A stretch of DNA of 64,000 nt. Origin: an uncultured Maribacter sp. (lineage in GTDB: Bacteria; Bacteroidota; Bacteroidia; Flavobacteriales; Flavobacteriaceae). Position numbers and translations under genes: made by a program. Under the pieces are notes generated by a model. That model did no database searches and had not been told where the DNA came from. It saw only the letters and a program-made list of their open reading frames with translations. Positions 62,988 through 64,000 of this stretch are shown here, in pieces (positions within the stretch are counted from its first letter, which is position 1; each line of letters opens with the position of its first letter). The stretch covers positions 554,865 through 618,864 of the forward strand of contig CANMKG010000003.1 in NCBI GenBank assembly GCA_947498505.1. The letters run 5' to 3'.

Positions 62988-63338
62988 ATGTTAACTATAA
63001 ATTATAAAAATCTGGCAGAGAATTTAATGATTGTAGTGGTGTCCGTATTATTAGGCGGTACAATAGGTTTTTTTGCTGCGGTAAAAAGTCATAAACTAAC
63101 CGTGGAGCAATTACGACCCACTATAGAAAGGGCAATTGATAAGGAAACGATTAAGAATGAAATTAAAAACGAAATAGATATTCATAAAATTAAAAAATCG
63201 GATAGCCTTAAAATTATATTAGACCCAACCAATAATCAAAAGCCTGTAAATGTAATTTCTAGAAATGATAGTTGTATTCCGGTACGATTAATTTCAAATA
63301 GAGAAATACGGAAATTAAAACGTAGTGGAGTATTGTAA
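62988..63338 (+). CDS. Small membrane protein with charged C-terminal tail
   Basis: A 116-residue protein with one N-terminal membrane segment (MIVVVSVLLGGTIGFFAAV) followed by a long charged tail rich in Lys, Glu and Ile with coiled-coil-like character (residues 35-75). It ends the repressor-controlled run. A phage Rz-like spanin or anchoring role is possible but only by shape. Confidence 0.5.
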   Translation: MLTINYKNLAENLMIVVVSVLLGGTIGFFAAVKSHKLTVEQLRPTIERAIDKETIKNEIKNEIDIHKIKKSDSLKIILDPTNNQKPVNVISRNDSCIPVRLISNREIRKLKRSGVL

Positions 63339-63370
63339 GTTTAATTTTTAAAAGAAAAGGAGGTAATAAT

Positions 63371-63400
63371 AAAAAACCCGAACAAATTGTTCGGGTTTTT
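63371..63400. terminator. Intrinsic terminator (bidirectional)
   Basis: An A-run, then CCCGAACAA / TTGTTCGGG forming a stem, then a T-run. It is a strong terminator on both strands, closing the plus run and the minus GIY-YIG gene. Confidence 0.9.
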
Positions 63401-63440
63401 CGTGGTGCCTTCAGTCCCGAAACTTCGGGAGAACCAGGGG

Positions 63441-63722
63441 CTATTTTTTGTTTAATATATTATCTAATATTTTAGGGTCATTGATTACTTTTTCGGTAAA
63501 TTTTTTACTCTTCATTCTTTTTATGAATTTTTCTAGATAAAGAGCTTGTTCTCTGTTTTTTAATTGTTTTTGTAATAAGAGTTCCCAATCGCTTGCTCTT
63601 CGAGAAAAGTTGGATTTGTAATGGTGATTTTTGTGTTGCTCTAGCTTTTTTTTGACATCATGCGATTCACCAACATAATATTTGTTTAAGGATTTGCTGT
63701 ATATTATGTAGAGGTAATGCAT
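63441..63722 (-). CDS. GIY-YIG domain nuclease (small, UPF0213-like)
   Basis: A 93-residue protein beginning MHYLYIIYSKSLNKYYVGES, the GIY-YIG pattern (YIIY / YYVG), with the catalytic-type Arg in SNFSRRASDWELLLQK and a Glu in LYLEKFIKRMKS. These short nucleases are frequently multicopy in Bacteroidota and their role is obscure. It is followed by a hairpin and a perfect terminator (63371-63400). A second, nearly identical copy is to the right. Confidence 0.85.
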   Translation of the reverse strand: MHYLYIIYSKSLNKYYVGESHDVKKKLEQHKNHHYKSNFSRRASDWELLLQKQLKNREQALYLEKFIKRMKSKKFTEKVINDPKILDNILNKK

Positions 63723-63734
63723 TGTTTTGTAAAT

Positions 63735-63763
63735 AAAAACCCGAACAATTTGTTCGGGTTTTT
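63735..63763. terminator. Second copy of the intrinsic terminator
   Basis: AAAAACCCGAACAA pairs with TTGTTCGGGTTTTT, the same structure as at 63371-63400, lying downstream (minus strand) of the second GIY-YIG copy. It is part of the 363-bp tandem repeat. Confidence 0.88.
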
Positions 63764-63803
63764 CGTGGTGCCTCTAGTCCCGAAGCTTCGGGAGAACCAG
63801 GGA

Positions 63804-64000
63804 CTATTTTTTGTTTAATATGTTATCTAATATTTTAGGATCATTGATTACTTTTTCGGTAAATTTTTTACTCTTCATTCTTTTAATGAATTTTTCTAGG
63901 TAAAGAGCTTGTTCTCTATTTTCTAATTGTTTTTGTAATAAGAGTTCCCAATCGCTTGCTCTTCGAGAAAAGTTGGATTTGTAATGGTGATTTTTGTGTT
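63804..64000 (-). CDS. GIY-YIG domain nuclease, second copy (partial, runs off window)
   Basis: The stop at 63804-63806 and the body up to 64000 match the 63441-63722 gene with few base differences over the compared stretch (for example Ile codon changes and one AAA/GAA change). Only the C-terminal two-thirds lie in the window. The spacing to the first copy is 363 bp, including hairpin and terminator. Confidence 0.85.
   Translation of the reverse strand, partial: HKNHHYKSNFSRRASDWELLLQKQLENREQALYLEKFIKRMKSKKFTEKVINDPKILDNILNKK

Larger units (their letters stand above)
63371..64000. repeat. 363-bp tandem duplication (terminator + hairpin + GIY-YIG gene)
   Basis: The unit comprises the intrinsic terminator, a small hairpin (CCCGAAACTTCGGG in copy one, a perfect TCCCGAAGCTTCGGGA in copy two) and the GIY-YIG gene. 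Stops at 63441 and 63804 are 363 bases apart. The second unit continues past the window end, so more copies are possible. Confidence 0.85.

Noticed and set aside
58162..63340. Complete prophage
   Set aside because: No integrase, capsid, portal, terminase or tail-tube gene is present in the window.

Overview
The window is AT-rich DNA that reads as a marine member of the Bacteroidota, most likely Flavobacteriaceae. The signs are a SusC/SusD pair, many lipoprotein signal peptides, a promoter with the Bacteroidota -33 TTTG / -7 TAnnTTTG pattern, an arsenosugar operon and a LacI-type polysaccharide locus. No rRNA, tRNA, CRISPR array or transposase gene was seen.

Region 1 (1-23324) is an unusual cluster of two converging operons whose stop codons lie two bases apart near 8936. 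The plus operon (88-8935) carries a peroxiredoxin, a small VOC protein, a SUMF1-domain protein, a CpcT/CpeT-like lipoprotein, two two-domain VOC proteins, a second CpeT-like protein, two MFS carriers and a PLP aminotransferase. The minus operon (20654-8938) carries a lipoprotein cytochrome c, two Tat-exported FAD amine oxidases, another CpeT-family protein, a DUF1838 protein, a two-domain VOC protein, a nitrilase-fold lipoprotein lacking its catalytic Cys, a small VOC protein, a sulfurtransferase, a frameshifted small membrane lipoprotein and two secreted repeat proteins. An amidohydrolase and an MDR reductase flank it. Several families occur as paralogues on both arms, so both arms probably serve one undescribed pathway. 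Its substrate is unknown; CpeT-like proteins hint at a bilin-like or other bulky ligand.

Region 2 (23317-27787, minus) is a tight, overlapping operon matching arsenosugar biosynthesis: rhodanese, TIGR04282 glycosyltransferase, purine nucleoside phosphorylase, ArsM, DUF547 protein and TIGR04283 glycosyltransferase. The usual radical SAM partner ArsS is not in the window.

Region 3 (27946-58099) is a polysaccharide utilization locus. A LacI regulator is divergent from SusC/SusD, with strong palindromic operators between them. Downstream are an FG-GAP/ASPIC lipoprotein, two SSS transporters, an FAD oxidoreductase, GH97, an S1-type sulfatase, a GH9-like protein, GH16, a GH43-like protein, GH2, an aldolase of the DHDPS family, an enolase-superfamily cycloisomerase/dehydratase and a GH117-like enzyme. 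GH16 + GH2 + GH117 + enolase + aldolase + sulfatase suggests a sulfated red-algal galactan containing 3,6-anhydrogalactose, but this is inference. Three short gene remnants (42438, 44567, 48476) show that the 42-48 kb segment has been rearranged.

Region 4 (58162-63340) has a CI/LexA-like self-cleaving repressor divergent from an operon of secreted proteins (fibre-like protein, beta-helix protein), small membrane proteins and a DUF5675 protein. It resembles a phage-derived or phage-regulated module. The window ends in a 363-bp tandem duplication of a GIY-YIG nuclease gene with its terminator.
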